A stretch of 7,896 nt of DNA from Rickettsiales bacterium (lineage in GTDB: Bacteria; Pseudomonadota; Alphaproteobacteria; Rickettsiales; UBA3002). Numbering within the stretch: position 1 is the stretch's first letter; the number at the start of each line of letters is the position of its first letter. The position numbers and the translations under genes were made by a program. Shown piece by piece: positions 6,175-7,896 of the stretch. Below the pieces are notes generated by a model that was given only the letters and a program-made list of their open reading frames with translations, made no database searches and was not told where the DNA came from. Location: positions 1 to 7,896 of the forward strand of contig JAJTIB010000104.1 in NCBI GenBank assembly GCA_021300075.1, given 5' to 3'.

Positions 6175-7092
6175 TCAGGGCTTTGCTGTGCCTACTCGCG
6201 CGATTTCCCATTCAAGCGTGACGCCCGAATTGGCGTGAACCCGGGCGCGGACTTCCTCGCCCAGGGCTTCAAGAGCGGCGGCGCTGGCATTGCCGGTATT
6301 GATCATAAAATTGCAATGCAGCGGCGAAATCTGGGCCCCGTCCCGCGTGAGTCCACGGCAGCCAGCACGGTCAATCAGTTCCCAGGCTTTCTGACCGGGC
6401 GGGTTTTTGAAGGTGCTGCCTCCGGTGCGTTCGCGCACGGGTTGCGTCGCCTCGCGCCGGCTGGAGATTTCGTTGATTTTTGCGTGAATCGCCTCCGCCA
6501 AACCCTCCTTGGTGGCAAACCATGCACGGGTGAAAATCAGCCCCTCTGGCCCACCATAATGACGGTAGCTGTAATGGCATTCTTCGACACTCAGACGATG
6601 GATTTTGCCGTGACGATCCACCGCTTCGACTGCCATCAGCACGTCCTTGGTCTCACCGCCGTACGCGCCCGCATTCATGGCGATAGCACCGCCTACTGTC
6701 CCCGGAATCCCTGCATAAAACTCAAGCCCCGTGCGGCCATGATCAGCGGCAAACCGTGCCAGATGCAGGTCGAGTACCGCCGCGCCAGCCACGATCTGAT
6801 CACCTTCGAGCGCAATCCCCGTAAATCCCCGCCCAAGACGGATGACAACACCCGAAATCCCGCCATCACGAATAATCAGGTTGGAGCCAACGCCAATGGC
6901 GAGCACCGGAATATCGGCAGGAATGGCGGCAAGAAAATCGGCTAAGTCTTCGGTATCGGCTGGTTTGAATAACAGCTCCGCCGCCCCCCCAACACCAAAC
7001 CAGTTGGTGGGCGCAAGCGGCGCACCGAAGCGATAAACGCCGCGCACACGCGGCCAGTCGGCCTGAGTGCGGATTCGCACCGCCTCGCTCAT
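6175..7092 (-). CDS. murB: UDP-N-acetylenolpyruvoylglucosamine reductase MurB
   Basis: MurB is the FAD- and NADPH-dependent cytoplasmic enzyme that reduces UDP-GlcNAc-enolpyruvate to UDP-MurNAc, one step before MurC. The 305-residue protein carries TNWFGVGG (about 29-36) and the FAD-binding block VLAIGVGSNLIIRDGG (63-78). It also has EFYAGIPGTVGGAIAMNAGAYGG (124-146), YSYRH with the conserved Arg177, and RTGGSTFKNP with the probable catalytic Ser226. The C-terminal LEWEI supplies the conserved acidic residue. The length fits the shorter MurB type rather than the 342-residue E. coli enzyme. The start is ATG at 7092, inside the murC stop (ATGA). The Shine-Dalgarno match upstream is poor, which fits coupling to murC. 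After murB comes a 103-base gap before ddl. Nothing looks broken or unusual. Confidence 0.97.
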   Translation of the reverse strand: MSEAVRIRTQADWPRVRGVYRFGAPLAPTNWFGVGGAAELLFKPADTEDLADFLAAIPADIPVLAIGVGSNLIIRDGGISGVVIRLGRGFTGIALEGDQIVAGAAVLDLHLARFAADHGRTGLEFYAGIPGTVGGAIAMNAGAYGGETKDVLMAVEAVDRHGKIHRLSVEECHYSYRHYGGPEGLIFTRAWFATKEGLAEAIHAKINEISSRREATQPVRERTGGSTFKNPPGQKAWELIDRAGCRGLTRDGAQISPLHCNFMINTGNASAAALEALGEEVRARVHANSGVTLEWEIARVGTAKP

Positions 7093-7896
7093 GCCCGTTC
7101 TTTCTGCCGTTTTTTCATTTCCGCATCAAGCTGCGCGGGCAAGGCATAGGACCATTTACTGATGCTTCCGGCGCCCAAACAAATCACAAAATCCCCCGAC
7201 TGCACCATGCCCGCCAGCATCGGAGCCAAAGATTTTTCGTCCGCCAGTGGCTCAACCTGTTTGTGGCCATGCTGGCGCATTCCGGCAACGAGCGCGTCAC
7301 GATTGGCTCCCTCAATCGGCGTTTCACCGGCACTATAGACATCCGCAACAATCACGCTGTCCGCCGCATCTGCACAGGTACAAAAGGCATCAAACAGGCT
7401 CGATAATCGCGTATAACGATGCGGCTGGATGACTGCAATCACCCGCCCACCGTGGGCTTCCACCGCTTGCCGCGCCGAAGATAACGTCGCCACAATCTCA
7501 ACCGGATGATGGCCATAATCATCAATAATCGTGACCCCATTCACTTCACCCGTTTTAGTAAAGCGCCGCTTGACCCCACCAAAGGCGGCAAGCCCGCGCG
7601 CAATAGTCGCCTCGTCGATCCCGAGCTCGCAGGCCACGGCAATTGCTGCACAGGCATTACGCACATTATGCAGGCCATACATCGGCAGATGCAGATCCTT
7701 CATCACGGTGAGTGCGCCGGAACTGGCATGACGGATTTCCACATCAAATAGCTGCGCGCCAGCAATCTGTCGAATATTGACCGCTCTTATATCCGCCTGC
7801 GGCGACGTGCCATAACTGATCATGCGACGGTCGAGAATTTTTGCCATGAGCGTCTGCACCTCGGGGTGATCAATGCAAAGCACCCCAAAACCGTAA
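7089..7896 (-). CDS. murC: UDP-N-acetylmuramate--L-alanine ligase MurC (C-terminal part, 5' end outside window)
   Basis: MurC is the cytoplasmic ATP-dependent ligase that adds L-alanine to UDP-MurNAc, the first amino acid of the peptidoglycan stem peptide. The visible 268 codons open in frame at the window edge with YGFGVLCIDHPEV, a typical MurC central-domain stretch. They continue through LHNVRNACAA, GGVKRRFT, the hallmark DDYGHHPVEI, QPHRYTRL and the C-terminal GAGSISKW. This covers the end of the central domain and the whole C-terminal Mur ligase domain. The N-terminal nucleotide-sugar domain and the P-loop, roughly 200 residues in the family, lie beyond 7896. The frame is open and the conserved blocks are in order, so I see no sign of decay. 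Its TGA overlaps the murB ATG by four bases, which suggests translational coupling. The DDYGHHP block separates MurC from MurD, MurE and MurF. Confidence 0.96.
   Translation of the reverse strand, partial: YGFGVLCIDHPEVQTLMAKILDRRMISYGTSPQADIRAVNIRQIAGAQLFDVEIRHASSGALTVMKDLHLPMYGLHNVRNACAAIAVACELGIDEATIARGLAAFGGVKRRFTKTGEVNGVTIIDDYGHHPVEIVATLSSARQAVEAHGGRVIAVIQPHRYTRLSSLFDAFCTCADAADSVIVADVYSAGETPIEGANRDALVAGMRQHGHKQVEPLADEKSLAPMLAGMVQSGDFVICLGAGSISKWSYALPAQLDAEMKKRQKERA

Noticed and set aside
6112..6945. Plus-strand open frame (277 codons) opposite murB
   Set aside because: It is antisense to an intact murB with all its motifs. The translation has no recognisable domain, and its length is explained by GC-biased codons on the other strand.

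Overview
The window is a stretch of a bacterial division and cell wall (dcw) gene cluster. Every gene is on the minus strand, so transcription runs from high to low coordinates: murC (3' part), murB, ddl, ftsQ, ftsA, ftsZ, lpxC (nearly complete). The sequence suggests a Gram-negative alphaproteobacterium of moderately high GC. lpxC directly after ftsZ, a 567-residue FtsZ with a very long linker, and the FtsZ tail IPAFLRRQAN are all typical of that class. I cannot place it more finely without a database.

Layout. 7896-7089 is the last 268 codons of murC, and its stop overlaps the murB start (ATGA). murB (7092-6175) is followed by a 103-base gap with only a weak promoter candidate. ddl (6071-5172) overlaps ftsQ (5179-4298) by 8 bases, and ftsQ is one base from ftsA (4296-3040), so these are probably translationally coupled. 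A 172-base gap before ftsZ (2867-1164) carries the best promoter in the window, a roughly 90-base leader and a strong Shine-Dalgarno site. A 257-base gap then separates ftsZ from lpxC (906 to the window edge). It holds a degenerate heptamer repeat, a perfect 6-5-6 dyad and a weak promoter candidate.

How the genes work together. MurC and MurB build UDP-MurNAc-L-Ala, and Ddl makes the D-Ala-D-Ala that ends the stem peptide. FtsZ forms the division ring, FtsA ties it to the inner membrane, and FtsQ links it to the periplasmic septal machinery. LpxC commits UDP-acyl-GlcNAc to lipid A, so outer membrane synthesis sits beside wall synthesis and division.

The coding content is core and intact, and I see no mobile element, CRISPR array, RNA gene or novel gene system. 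The points worth a second look are in the two intergenic regions around ftsZ.
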